Origin: Mytilus californianus
Lineage: Eukaryota; Mollusca; Bivalvia; Mytilida; Mytilidae
Direction: 5' to 3'
DNA: 64,000 nt
NCBI RefSeq assembly: GCF_021869535.1
Contig: NW_026262734.1
Location: 77,624,339-77,688,338, forward strand
Part shown: positions 23,673 through 34,997 of the stretch, piece after piece
How the letters are laid out: each line of letters starts with the position of its first letter
Numbering within the stretch: position 1 is the stretch's first letter
Made by a program: the position numbers and the translations under genes
Notes under the pieces: generated by a model
Told to the model about the DNA's origin: nothing
What the model saw: only the letters and a program-made list of their open reading frames with translations
Database searches by the model: none

Positions 23673-24314
23673 ACCATGCCTTCTTTATTTTTTAGTGGGA
23701 GTCCATATTTTCTGCCATTTGTCATGGTTAGCCAATTTGGCTAAATTTGCCAAGTGCATTATTTAGATTCCAATTATCAAAATGTAACAATAAAGGTCCA
23801 AGTCTGTAGTATTGGCCCATTATTCTCTATTCTGTAAACCCCATCCAGACCCTCATTACAGGATACCACAGACATTCCCTTAAAATTTTAACATCACAAG
23901 ATAAAATGTCTTACACCACAAACCAAAAGTTATTTTTTATATACAGTCAATAGGTCAACTGTTGCAAAATACTGAGTCAAATATTGCAGAATTTCAAATA
24001 GTGATAAGATCTATGCAATAAAGATTTATGAGAAAAGATGAACATTTATTTATGTACCATTTGTATATGCTGAAATTATATGACTAAAGCATTGTTTATT
24101 ATTCATGTTATTAGGATTTATATTTCAGTCCATGTTTTAATGCTTATTTTTTTTACAATTTTTCTAAATAAACTTATAAACAGTAATTTGTATTTTTTTT
24201 ATGACCTATCTAAAATCTTTCATCAGTTAGTTTGTCTGTTTGTCTATCTTGTATCATGTTAAAGTTTGGGTTTGGCACATGCTGTCCTATGTCCATATAA
24301 TCTATTTGCAATAA

Positions 24315-24783
24315 GGTATAGAACCACTAATTAAGGCCCGGTCGGAAAGAACATACAAGAAAGTAGTACATATTTTAAACAAAATAGTTCCTACGCATAG
24401 CTGTATCTTTGTCAATAGGTGGAATATTTGGGTAGTTTTGGTATCAAATGAAAGCTTGGGGACTTGGGATCACTGTAGAACCCGTGTTGAAAGTTTCTTT
24501 TGAATAATAAAGAAATATATACAATTTTAATAGGAGGGCACATTTGCCCTGTTGTTCAGATCAGAAGTACCTGTTTTTGTACTATCAAACTTCCGGGAAC
24601 CAGTACGCTCTAAAATGCAATTAAAGGTATGTTGAATTTTTCAGCACAAGTCAGGATAAGGTATAGTTTTGACATGAAATAACTGCTACTTTATTTGAAC
24701 TTAAGACAAATTAGCCATTAATGCTTGAAATTGCAGAATTTAACATAGAAAGCAATGGGGCTATGAATTAGTGGTTTTATACC
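24315..24783. mobile_element. 469-bp TIR element, copy 1
   Basis: The ends are GGTATAGAACCACTAATT and AATTAGTGGTTTTATACC (17 of 18 positions complementary). The interior is non-coding. It differs from copy 2 (25658-26126) at only a few positions, so one duplication or both insertions are recent. Confidence 0.8.
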
Positions 24784-25657
24784 TATTACTGAAAGGCATG
24801 TGAAATTCTATTTTTAGAAATGACACCCTTTGCAATGAAAATTAGTCACATTTGTTGTCAGTAATCATGTTACATTATTTTTTTTATGTAACAATTATGT
24901 TGGTGTCAAATTACAACCCTCAAATTGCTACAATAAGGTATATCAGCCTTTTTTGATCATTTAGCATGCACACAGTTAAGATTTTACCTGATGTTTGAAT
25001 TTTTGCATTACCTAAGACTGAAACCAATGAAACATGTACATTATGACTAGTTAATAGTATAAATATTGCTTTTGGTCAAATTATCTAGTGAGTGTTCATG
25101 TTTTATTGGGTTTCTTAGTGAATCATTTATTTCAAATGAAATTGATGTATACTTATATAGGATTTCCCAAATCTCACTTGAAATGCATTTTATAACCAGT
25201 TTAGCAAGTTGTCTAACTGGGAGATACATAAATTGCTCTTGTTAATCCATGTTTATACATAAAAGTATGGTTTTTACCAAATCACTCTCCTTTTTCAACA
25301 TGTAGAAAAAAGGGGGGTCAAAATTATCTATTATTTTTTTATGTTTGGACCACTGTATTTATATTCAAGGAAGAATCTTTGATAAAAATAAGACAGATAT
25401 GTAAGGACACTGCTATTTGAGTAGATATTAACAAATAAGAACTGGTAAACATTGAAAAAGTGTCATATCTGTCACTATTAGTATCCATATGGAGTTTTCT
25501 TTGTATAACGCATATATTACTACCAGTCCAATTTGAGCTTGAATTCAGTGATATTGTGTTTTAACTAAAGCTTTATGTGTTTTCCTATGCTAGAAATAGA
25601 TCATAGAAGGAAATTAAGTCAAGCAGAAGTCAATATAACAAGTTAGGTGCTGTTATA
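24784..25657. other. Spacer between the two 469-bp elements
   Basis: AT-rich, no duplicated counterpart beside copy 2, no gene seen. The lack of shared flanks argues for separate insertions rather than one segmental duplication. Confidence 0.4.
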
Positions 25658-26126
25658 GGTAAAGAACCACTAATTAAGGCCCGGTCGGAAAGAACATACA
25701 AGAAAGTAGTACATATTTTAAACAAAATAGTTCCTACGCATAGCTGTATCTTTGTCAATAGGTGGAATATTTGGGTAGTTTTGGTATCAAATGAAAGCTT
25801 GGGGACTTGGGATCACTGTAGAACCCGTGTTGAAAGTTTCTTTTGAATAATAAAGAAGTATATACAATTTTAATAGGAGGGCACATTTGCCCTGTTGTTC
25901 AGATCAGAAGTACCTGTTTTTGTACTATCAAACTTCCGGGAACCAGTACGCTCTAAAATGCAATTAAAGGTATGTTGAATTTTTCAGCACAAGTCAGGAT
26001 AAGGTATAGTTTTGACATGAAATAACTGCTACTTTATTTGAACTTAAGACAAATTAGCCATTAATGCTTGAAATTGCAGAATTTAACATAGAAAGCAATG
26101 GGGCTATGAATTAGTGGTTTTATACC
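25658..26126. mobile_element. 469-bp TIR element, copy 2
   Basis: Same orientation, same length and nearly identical sequence to 24315-24783. The left end reads GGTAAAGAACC (one terminal change). It is flanked by ATA on both sides. Confidence 0.8.
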
Positions 26127-26573
26127 ATAAGTGTATTAACAATACATGAAATACTCTTGCAATTGACTGTCCCAGAACTATTGATCAGGATGACTTGATG
26201 AGTTGCTAGGAATAGAGTCAAATATTGAAATATATTTGATTATTTGTACATGTTTCACTTTAGAAATTGAGGGGTTAGGCATTTGAAATTTTACAATGCA
26301 TGACAATAGTCATAGGTGCAATCCATTCGTGGATCATATTTGTCTCGCCTGCAACAAAAGTGGCATACTGCCAGTCATGCGAGCCATAGGGATACAATCT
26401 GGTGACAGCGTAAACTATTTGTATAAAGCTTTTCATTTCATAATGAAAAAGACCTGGATGCTTCATATCTTGTATGTACCTTATGTTATGAAGCTTTCAT
26501 TTTTTAAATGTAGATTGTCCTTGACCTCAACAACTTGGAAAACCAATGTTTTTTTTTGTAATGTGATTCAGTA

Positions 26574-26721
26574 TCGGATTCAAAAATATTCATGAGGAGG
26601 GGCCCACTGACCGCCCTAAGAGGGGGCCCCGCTCCAGTCATGCTTCAGTGATTCCCTATATAATCAACCAAATTTTTCCCACAATAGGGGGGCCCAGGCC
26701 CCCTCACCTGGATCCACCTAT
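26574..26721. mobile_element. GGATCCA MITE, second copy
   Basis: It shares 'catgcttcagtgattcccta' and 'caaccaaatttttcccaca' with 417-580 and ends 'ctggatccaccta'. The left terminus is eroded ('cggattca'). Confidence 0.7.
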
Positions 26722-26799
26722 GTGCATTTCTCAGTGGTTATGAGTAATAGGATAATATATATTTGATACATTGGTTCCTTGCATCGTCTATGTGTCTAT

Positions 26800-27560
26800 C
26801 AGACAGGGTTCAACTGACCTGAACCTCCTTTCATGGATAAATGATCAAGGTTAAAGTTTGTTGTCAAGTCCATATCTCAGATACTATAGGCAATAGGTCA
26901 ACTATATTTGGTGTATTGAATAATTGAAAGGGGTACATATCAGACTGGCAGGATTCATCTGACCGTGACCTTTATTTCATGGTTTATTGGTCAATGTTAA
27001 GTTTTCATGGTTTTGTTAGTTTATATCCAATTCTATAAGCAATAGGTCATCTATTTTTTCTGTATGGAATGATTGTAAGATGTACATATCTGTCTGGCAG
27101 GGTTCATCTGACCTTGACCTTGTTTTCAAGGTTCATTAGTCAATGTAAATTTTTCATGGTTTGTCAGTTTATCAGGTACATTAACCAATAGGTCAACTGT
27201 ATTTGGTGTATGGTTTGATTGAAGATGGATATGTTTGTCTGGCAGGGTTCATTTGACAATGACCCCATCCTCATTGTTCAATTATTATTAAAAAATAAGC
27301 AGGCTAGACATTTCAGCACTCTTGTGATTAAATTTGTGACAGTCTGACAGCTTATTATTATGGTTATACGTTCAATATTTCTATACATCCGAACTTTTAT
27401 ACCCTTTATTTTGTGGATATAACTTTTTGAACCTTTAACAACATATTGACCAGATTTTGGTATGGTATAGCTCAATTGATTGAAGAACTGCTCTTATTAA
27501 TTTTTTGGTCACCAGGTCAATGGTCAGCAGCAACTAAATGACTGAAATCCGTTTCCCCAT
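26800..27560. repeat. Tandem array of roughly 150-bp units, family also at 37130-37760
   Basis: 'ctggcagg(a/g)ttcatctgacc' recurs at about 26953, 27105 and 27238, each followed by 'catggtt(t/c)attggtcaatgt', 'gcaataggtc' and 'atttggtgta'. The same series of phrases recurs at 37170-37500. Confidence 0.65.
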
Positions 27561-28744
27561 CTCTCACTGTAAGTTACAGCACAAGACCAACTTTAATTTA
27601 AGTTAGTTTGAAATCGGCCTTGGTAAGAACAGGACCACTAATAATTGTTGTGTAAGCAGATCAGAGTTCAAGGTCATGGTGCCAAAGAATGGAATTTTTA
27701 AAAAAAGCCATTTTCCTAGATTCTTTTAAAGCACTAGTTAGATCTTTTGATTAGCATTCACCCTTTGTTGAAATAGAACCCTTAATGATTTTGAGGTCAC
27801 ATAATCAGAGGACAAGGTCGTAGCAGTTACTGAAATTTTGGCTTTTTTTTTAATCTGTTCGCAAATACCATTACTTCACATTTCTTTTCATCCAACTTGA
27901 CTCCATTCATCACAAAAAAACATGCAGTTCCTGAGACAATCCATAAAAATTGAACGCTGTACAATGCATCTATAATATTTTGAAAGAAAAATTATACGTT
28001 TATAACCCATGGTTTCTGTCCAGTATGGCTGCCATTTTGCATTTAGATTGGCACAATAATCACAAGCTAATTTTTGTCATTGATATTTATTCAGCAAAAC
28101 ATAATATTTGAGTCAGAAACAGTATAATTGCAGAATATGTTCACACAAAATCTCAAAAGGGTCATAGGTGGAACCCTATTCTAATATGTCTATCATTTGA
28201 TGATTTTGTCTAGATCAAAGAACGAAAAATCAACTTAACACTTCAATATAAAATATGGGTTTCATTGAAAAGCTTTTGATACAATGTATGTATTTTTTTC
28301 ATGATTTTTATATGAAAAAGCCTCAAAGTAGCTACCACAGAGTTGACTATTTGCGGAATGAACGAATCAAACAAGACAAGACACTCAATCACCAATGACA
28401 ATGTAAGAAAATAAACTTGTTTCTTTCAACCATTCTTTATTACGTCGCTTAGGAAGGCCATTTGTTTCTGAAATCTGAATAAAATGAATTAGTTTTGCAT
28501 TGAAGTTCATATGTCATATTCTTTCTGAAACTGATATGCAATTGAAATGCTGAAATGCTGAGGAGCCTCCCAAAAGTAGTTACATTTCAGTGATTGAGTG
28601 TGTGAACTCAATATTCAGTGTAGAATATTTCAAGCATATTTGGACGAAAATTAAAAAAATACAACAAATATGTAGAATACGCAAGGGATATTATCTTGGG
28701 AGGAGTAGGAAATGGGAAAATGTTAATTGATAGTTGTTCGATAA
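27561..28744. other. No clear feature
   Basis: The first part (to about 27850) looks like eroded continuation of the preceding array ('caggtcaatggtcagcag', 'gttcaaggtcatggtgcc'). From 27850 on nothing is recognised. Confidence 0.35.
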
Positions 28745-28965
28745 AAGTCCAGTGGCACATATTTCATCATGTCATTTTCGGGACAATGGAAAAGGTTTGG
28801 AAAGATTCAGTATCTTGAAATTGTTAAAAGTAAGATAAGGACTCTTCACAGAACTGCTTCATTATTGGAAAGGATCTATACAGTACAAAAAATAATTGCC
28901 GCGTGTTTCGTAGCTAGACATTACAATGTCAACTTCGCCTGGGGTAGTTGCTAGCTAGCCTAGTT
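28745..28965. repeat. Repeat fragment related to 6138-6177
   Basis: 'agtccagtggcacatatttc', then 'gggacaatggaaaaggtttg'. The 61-codon frame across it is not supported as a gene. Confidence 0.35.
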
Positions 28966-29284
28966 TCATAACAAGTTACATCTTGTTGATTTCATATGTT
29001 ACAGAAAAATGGGTGATTGTTTAGATAGTGCCAATACAGGAGTACTGGTTATATACTTCACGAATGATATCCTCGGAACCTTGAACACTTATTAATTCCT
29101 CAGTATAAGGACCGAGTCCGACTGAGTGGTAGTGAAATACAAATGATCACGCATGACTCCAGTTTCTGAAATAGTTAGCATCAGGTACAACCGAGTCCTC
29201 AAAATGTTAGGAAAGCCAAATCTATTTAGTATGATAATTAATGGTAATTATCGAATGAAAATTCTTTTTCTAACTTTAAAAAAA

Positions 29285-30393
29285 TATATATGTAGGACTC
29301 AAATCTATGGCGGGTTCCAAATCTATGGCAGATTCCTAATCTATGGCAAATATGACGTTACAAACGCCAAACAAATCAAATCTATGGCAGTTTTTTGTTT
29401 TCTACAAATCTATGGCAGATCTTGTAATTTTTCCGGGAAAAAGAGTAACATATAACGTCACAATTAAATAACGCCATATTGCGTCGTCGCCGCCGCTAAG
29501 GATGGCGGAACCCATAGATTTGAACACCATTTTATATAGATTTTTTTTATATGTAGAATGTAATTCAAAAACAGATATTTAACACGGGGCTCACATATTT
29601 TTACAAACAAATACACAGGGAAACACTTTCCGCTTTCCCTCTAGAACAATTTGCCGATAGTGTGACCTTTTATTCAGAGGAGGGACAATATGTGCTGTAT
29701 CGTCCGTATCCCGCGATGAAGAAAGGCACCGCTGTTTTAGTAGTGTATATCTTAGGAAAGGAGTTATAGTAAATATGTTAGCGTCTATGGCTGGCAAAGT
29801 ATATAAAGTGAGAGATGAAATTACAGGATATACCACTTTGACTTAAATCGTCATCAGTTAAAAAAGATTGATTAACGCTCAAATAAATATAATTGTGAAA
29901 AGTCAAACTGTTTAATTCTTTTTATAAAAAACTGCTTTCTTGTTTGTTAAGGGACTTCCATTTTTACTAGTGGTTTAATGAATGGGTTTAACAGGTACCA
30001 TGCACAGATTAGAAAATACTTATTTTTATGGGGCACATCAATTCAATCCCGAAGTCTGTATTATGGTATATCACTGCTACACTTAGGACATTTTATGGTT
30101 GCCATCACGATTTGGTTGAACATTATGGAATGTTTATTTCACAAATGTTTATAGACATGCTCACGTTGTCGTACATTTCGACTTGTTTAAGACAAGTCAT
30201 TGATCGTATATTTTCTGCCTTGATCTCCATTTGCACAAAATCTGCCATAGATTTGAAAACAACAAAAATCCGCCATAGATTAGGAAATTACAAAACTTGC
30301 CATAGATTAGGGATGGCATGACGTCATATTTACCATAGATTCGGAATCTGCCATAGATCTGGAACCCACCATAGATTTGAGTCCTTCATATAT
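29285..30393. mobile_element. TIR element with multiple ATCTATGGC motifs, about 1.1 kb
   Basis: The left arm (29285 to about 29455) and right arm (about 30230-30393) are inverted copies. Both start from 'ggactcaaatctatgg' and repeat ATCTATGGC at irregular spacing, five times on the left and six diverged times on the right. Both contain a TGACGT element. The interior has no transposase, but 30070-30170 encodes LRTFYGCHHDLVEHYG, close to the Penelope-like C-terminus at about 59270-59200 (LRKFYGHHHELVDPYD). This is therefore a non-autonomous element carrying or hit by a retroelement fragment. Confidence 0.75.
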
Positions 30394-30807
30394 AAATGGT
30401 ATAAGTTTTGTGAAATTATCAATTATATGCTTCGCAAAAATAGAAAACAAACAATAGTCCTTTTTCCATAATAAAAAATCTCGTATAGTTTAATATATTA
30501 TTCCAGACTAAATGAAAGGTTTATTGCAGAATATATTTAGTTAAGTATACATGTGTTCCTATAAGGGACATGTGTGAAACACAATTCAAAGGTGTTTTTA
30601 CTTATTAATTAAAAAAAGATATAACTGTGGATTAAGAACAATGAACCACTGAGTCTCAAATATTTGGAATGTTGTACACAAATAGTGGTTCCATCTTAAA
30701 ATTTGTTTATAGTTCTCTGTTTCATCCGGGTTCATAACGACTTCAACCAACGTGATTCTCTACGCAATGACATAAGATAAAAACACACAAAACACATGAA
30801 ACAGTAG
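30394..30807. other. Downstream flank of the cysteine-rich gene
   Basis: Nothing recognised. Polyadenylation of the - strand gene is expected near 30780-30800. Confidence 0.4.
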
Positions 30808-30813
30808 TTTATT
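30808..30813 (-). terminator. Polyadenylation signal overlapping the stop codon
   Basis: On the - strand the text TAATAAA places AATAAA at 30813-30808, overlapping the TAA stop at 30814-30812. If used, the 3' UTR would be only about 10-30 nt. Confidence 0.5.
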
Positions 30814-32974
30814 ACTTCTTTCCAAGCGTTTCCCAGTATGATTTAGCCACGTCAGTATCTGGATGGCCAATGATTGGGTCTATTACTGGGTCAATATGAG
30901 GGAAATGGATTCCTGAAAGACCGGTTAATGGGTCCTTGTCTCCATAGCTTTCATCTTTCTCTGGTGAGTGAGGTTCGGCTGTCGTAAATGGCATTAGTGT
31001 ATGATGATGGTTGCCAAAGAGATCTGTAATTACAAAACAGGTTCATTGTATTGTATTTCCGCTGAACATTTGTCACATAAATGACAGAATAATTCCTGGA
31101 ACAATAACACTATATATTATTGTGACGGGATTGCTTCCCGTAGTATGTAGTAGATACTTAGCCAGTCGTAAGCGGTGGAACTAGGGAAATACTTCTTAGC
31201 TCAGTCAATTAGAGCGCTGCCTTGTATCACAGAGGTCCCGGATTTGAGTCCCTGAGGAGATAAGTTGATTTTGTAATGAAAATCATGCTCTTCGGTTACA
31301 CTATATTAGTCTTATATAATTCTGACATCCAGATTATGCAGAGACATACATCCTAGATTTTATAAGACAAGTTTGCTCAAATTATATTCTAAAAGACGAA
31401 AAGCGCGTCCGGCTTCATTATTTACCAACTTGACATTTTTTTGCGTTTTATCATAAGAGGTATAGCAAGCATATATAGTGTTATTTTCCTTTTAGAAAAT
31501 TCAGCACGTACAAAAAAGTTTAATATATGAATTCTTGTTAATATTTTGCTATAACAATATAATTTGAGCAGACTTGTGTTATAAAATCCAGGATATATGT
31601 CTCTGCATGTCCTGGGTGTCAGAATTATATAGGACTAAATTAAAATTTAGAGATTAGAGTTGCAGTTTACCAGTTCCTTGTTAGCTATTACATGACATCG
31701 TATCATTATAAAGTTAAAAAGAGTATGTATGAGTATGAGTATGAAAAATGTAAGAGTACCTCCTAATCCACAATCGTGACAACATGGATGTGCTCCACAA
31801 CAGTCAAGACATGCTCCAGGGTTCTGTTCATGAAATAGATCATCAACCAGGAATCTCTTGGCAGAAACAACTTCTTTTCCGTTTACTTGTGTACCAACTG
31901 AAGGAAGATATATGTGTAATCCGCAGGCAAATTTATTGAAAAAAGTTAATTCGTAATGGTTTTAAAAATATACTATGATTTTTACCGCTGTTGTATAATA
32001 ATTACATCAAGTAATTGCACAAAAATAAAGATGAGTAGAAGGAGGCGCAAAAAGTTTATTAGTTCAATGGAAAGCACATTTATCTATCATCATGCACTTA
32101 ATGTCCACAATCTAGTTCATATGTTTAATCCTGCCAATTTTCTCCAATCCCTTAAGTGATGAATGCCGTGATCATAAACATCCGTGCTATAATCTTAACT
32201 ATATAGACTTGGAACCAAAATATAACATATAACATATTTTACGCACCTGCAGGTTTCAGCAGAGATATCAGATCGTTGTCCAGTCCACAAGTATTACAAC
32301 AGGGTGATGGCCCACAACACATCAGGCATAATGGTGGGCGATCTGATGGTAACTTTAAATCACCAAGAAAAAGAGCTATGAAAGAAACAAGAATTAAAGA
32401 TGTTAAATTAGATAAGACATAAATATTACTTTGGATTTTTCTTTCCCTTTTTTCTCGTTTATCTTTATTTTTACCATTGCGTGGTCAATGGAGTTTATAA
32501 TATCAACTTGGTATCTTCCGCCTTATTTTATAACAATGGAATGCAAAAATAACATAAACAGAGAACCAGACGCCATCGCATTTAAATATACTGTGGATTC
32601 ATTTATTATTGTGGGTTTCAATTTTCGTGGCTTGTGGAAAACTTGCATTTTCGTGGGCATTTGTTTTCATGGTTTTGCCAATCTATTCATACAACATGTA
32701 CAAAGCATATAGAAAATTTGTAATTCGTTGAACATTTGAATTCGTGGTTTTGTTTACATGTACCCACAAAACCCACGAAAATTGGTATCCAACGAATAAT
32801 AATGAATCCACATTGTGCAAAAACGTTGCTCTGGAATTAAGAGACAAAGGCACATCACACACAAGTCATGTTTTTGTTATTGTTAAATTCAAAAAACTTA
32901 ACCAACAATGGGAGGAATTAATTGTGCTTACCCTGTGAAACAGTCAAAAATCCGAGACACAGAAAAGCCAACAT
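30812..32974 (-). CDS. Secreted cysteine-rich two-module protein, four exons, 173 residues, novel to me
   Basis: The exons (- strand) are 32974-32932, 32375-32247, 31897-31760 and 31023-30812. All borders are AG/GT and the phases join exactly (522 nt with stop). Residues 1 to about 15 (MLAFLCLGFLTVSQA) form a signal peptide, so the product is secreted. Exons 2 and 3 each carry one module, CLMCCGPSPCCNTCG (about 31-45) and CLDCCGAHPCCHDCG (about 88-102). Both exons are phase 1 at each end, as expected of exon duplication. Six cysteines per module suggest disulphides or metal binding. Between them is a dibasic AKR (about 71-73). The tail is acidic and Pro/Asp-rich (IDPVIDPIIGHPDTD) after a His triplet, and ends LGKK. 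I know no named family with this module; matrix protein, defence protein or peptide precursor are all guesses. Confidence 0.85.
31121..31300 (+). mobile_element. tRNA-derived SINE in intron 3
   Basis: The A-box-like TAGCTCAGTCAATTAGAGCG (from 31197) and B-box-like CGGATTTGAGTCC (31239-31251) are spaced as in a tRNA, but the acceptor and T stems do not pair properly, so this is a SINE head and not a tRNA gene. Confidence 0.65.
31306..31638. mobile_element. MITE with about 85-bp terminal inverted repeats in intron 3
   Basis: 'ttagtcttatataattctga' at 31306 is inverted at 'tcagaattatataggactaa' ending at 31638. The arms stay similar inward through 'atgcagagacatacatcc' to 'gctcaaattatatt'. It directly abuts the SINE. 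Confidence 0.75.
32591..32815. mobile_element. TA-target MITE ('gattcatt' family), copy in intron 1
   Basis: It starts CTGTGGATTCATTTATTATT after TA and ends with the complement ('aataataatgaatccac'). The subterminal 'ttttcgtgg' and 'ccacgaaaattgg' are also inverted. The last few bases are eroded. Sister copies are at 51388-51595 and 57545-57752. Confidence 0.75.
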
Positions 32975-33006
32975 GTTTGATGTGTGTTCACAATTCGATA
33001 CTGGTC

Positions 33007-33013
33007 TATATAT
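33007..33013 (-). promoter_or_regulatory. TATA box of the cysteine-rich gene
   Basis: On the - strand CATATATAG lies about 35 nt upstream of the ATG at 32974, so transcription should start only a few nucleotides before the start codon. This implies a very short leader. Confidence 0.5.
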
Positions 33014-33556
33014 GAACTAGTTGACCGGACTACGAAATTATAACATATTGGGAACTATGTCACATGTTTAGATATTCCGCAACACGTCGAAATACTAAAT
33101 GTGACCTATGGAACCTGAATGTCCTGTTCTTATCGCAGTTTACCGTTACATCTTTGCCGCATATCTTTGAGCTATTTATAAAACATAAATAGAATATTTC
33201 CTGCATTTAAATCTCATTTGAAAATTCCTAAATTTTAATAGATTTAAAGGTTCGGAAGCCAAATACAAATCTAGAACAATTGACCGGCATCGCCTGTAAC
33301 GAGTCTTCTGTTGAAAATCTAAGTTGTCTTATAACTTAAAGATGTACCAGGACAGCTACTTCACAACTAAAATATTGATTGGTTGTTTATGGCTGCTTAA
33401 TATTCAGCGGATGATATTACATTCATATTCAGTGTGATACATGAAATGTGTATTGAAATATAACGCATGTTTTGTACTTAATAAAATCGGATATGTAGAG
33501 TAGCTATAGTTCACAAGGTTTTAGCTTTCAACCGAAAATGTTTCCAGTCATTAAGA
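33014..33556. other. 5' flank of the cysteine-rich gene
   Basis: No repeat ends or exon signals were noticed. Confidence 0.35.
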
Positions 33557-33840
33557 CAGAATAAGATAGAGAATTGAAATGGAAAACGTGTCAAAGAGAC
33601 AACAACCCGACCAAAGAGTGAAAAATAGCCGAATGGGTCTTCAACACAGTGAGAAACTCACGCACAAAAATGAGTACTAGTTCAATAAAAAATGCACGTC
33701 ATACTAAACTACAAACCATATAATTGAACTAAACTTTAAAAATACAAGACTAACAAAGGCCAGAGGCTCCTGACTTGGGACAAGCGCAAAGATGTGGCGG
33801 GGTTTAACATCTCAACCCTTCCCTTATACCTGTAGCCCAT
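33557..33840 (-). repeat. Second mussel retroelement-tail family, reverse copy
   Basis: It reads as the reverse of 23332-23672 ('gtcaaagagacaacaacccg', then 'aggctcctgacttgggacaa', then 'ggcggggtttaacatctcaa'). Confidence 0.65.
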
Positions 33841-34649
33841 AAAAAGACCATATATACATGTATCCAGTACAGGCGAATTTCAACAGATTTTGGAAGGAAA
33901 TATGATAGCTTCCACTTTCTAAAGGGGCTCTTTAATGCAAAGATTACATTTTATAAAAATTACTGCAAATGCTTTTACAAGATGTAATAATTTTTCAATT
34001 TCATAAGCTCAACTCCTTACTTCATGTCTACTTTGTGTAAATGAACAAACATTTTATAAAAACAAACACAAGATTAACTAGAGACTCCAGACTAGGGACA
34101 GGCTAAAGCGGGTTATAACATGTTTTTTTTTATACCACCTCCCCATACCTCTATCCAATGTGGAATTAACATTTTATCAACAAAAATGGGATGAATTTAC
34201 ACTAGATTAACTTAATCATTAAGCCTGGAGAACACAAGGCTTTATTTATTATTTTGATGAATTTGCAAAGTTTTTATAAGCTTTTCTTTCTTTTTTGATC
34301 ATGAGTGACATCGATGTTTGCAAAGCCGTGATGTCTGACTTATTTTAGGACCTCATCGAAAGTTTTAATAGCTTTGTTGGCTATGGACTGTTCCACAAAG
34401 TAAACTAATAAGAGTTGTTTGCTTTTTTCAAATGAAAGATGTTATATTTTGTTCTTTTCATGTAATTTTCTAAATTCTCATGGACTAATTTAAATTATTT
34501 ACAATATTCCATATAACACAGTTTGTGTGAATATATAATAAATGCTTCAGCATATTTTGGCGGAATTAATGCGATTTGCCAAAAATGAGTACGAGAAGTT
34601 TGTGTAATAGGACCTACCATTTGATTTTAGGGGTTGCAAAAGTGGATAT

Positions 34650-34997
34650 AATGTTGTAAGTTACACCACTGTCCCAGGTTAGGGGGAGGGTTGGGATCCC
34701 GCTAACATGTTTAACCCCACCACATTCTGTATGCATGTGCCTGTCCCAAGTCAGGAGCCTGTAATTCAGTGGTTGTCGTTTGTTGACGTCTTGCATATTT
34801 GTTTTTCGTTCATTTTTTGTACATAATTTAGGCCGTTAAATTTCTCGTTTGAATTGTTTTACATTTGTCATTTCGGGGCCTTTAATAGCTGACTATGCAG
34901 TATGGGCATTGCTCATTGTCTATAGTTGTTAATTTCTGTTTCATTTGGTCCCTTGTGGAGAGTTGTCTCATTGGCAATCATACCACATCTTCTTTTT
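34650..34997 (+). repeat. Mussel retroelement 3' tail, full reference copy
   Basis: It runs 'ccaggttagggggagggttg', 'ccaagtcaggagcctgtaat', 'ggccgttaaatttctcg', 'cggggcctttaatagctgac' and 'agttgtctcattggcaatca' to 'taccacatcttc'. Its start matches the end of the Penelope-like tail at 46540-46618, which links this common short repeat to that retroelement. From 34735 on it is duplicated at 38995. Confidence 0.75.

Noticed and set aside
31190..31262. Possible tRNA gene
   Set aside because: A- and B-box spacing is right but the acceptor and T stems do not pair and the flanks are SINE-like.
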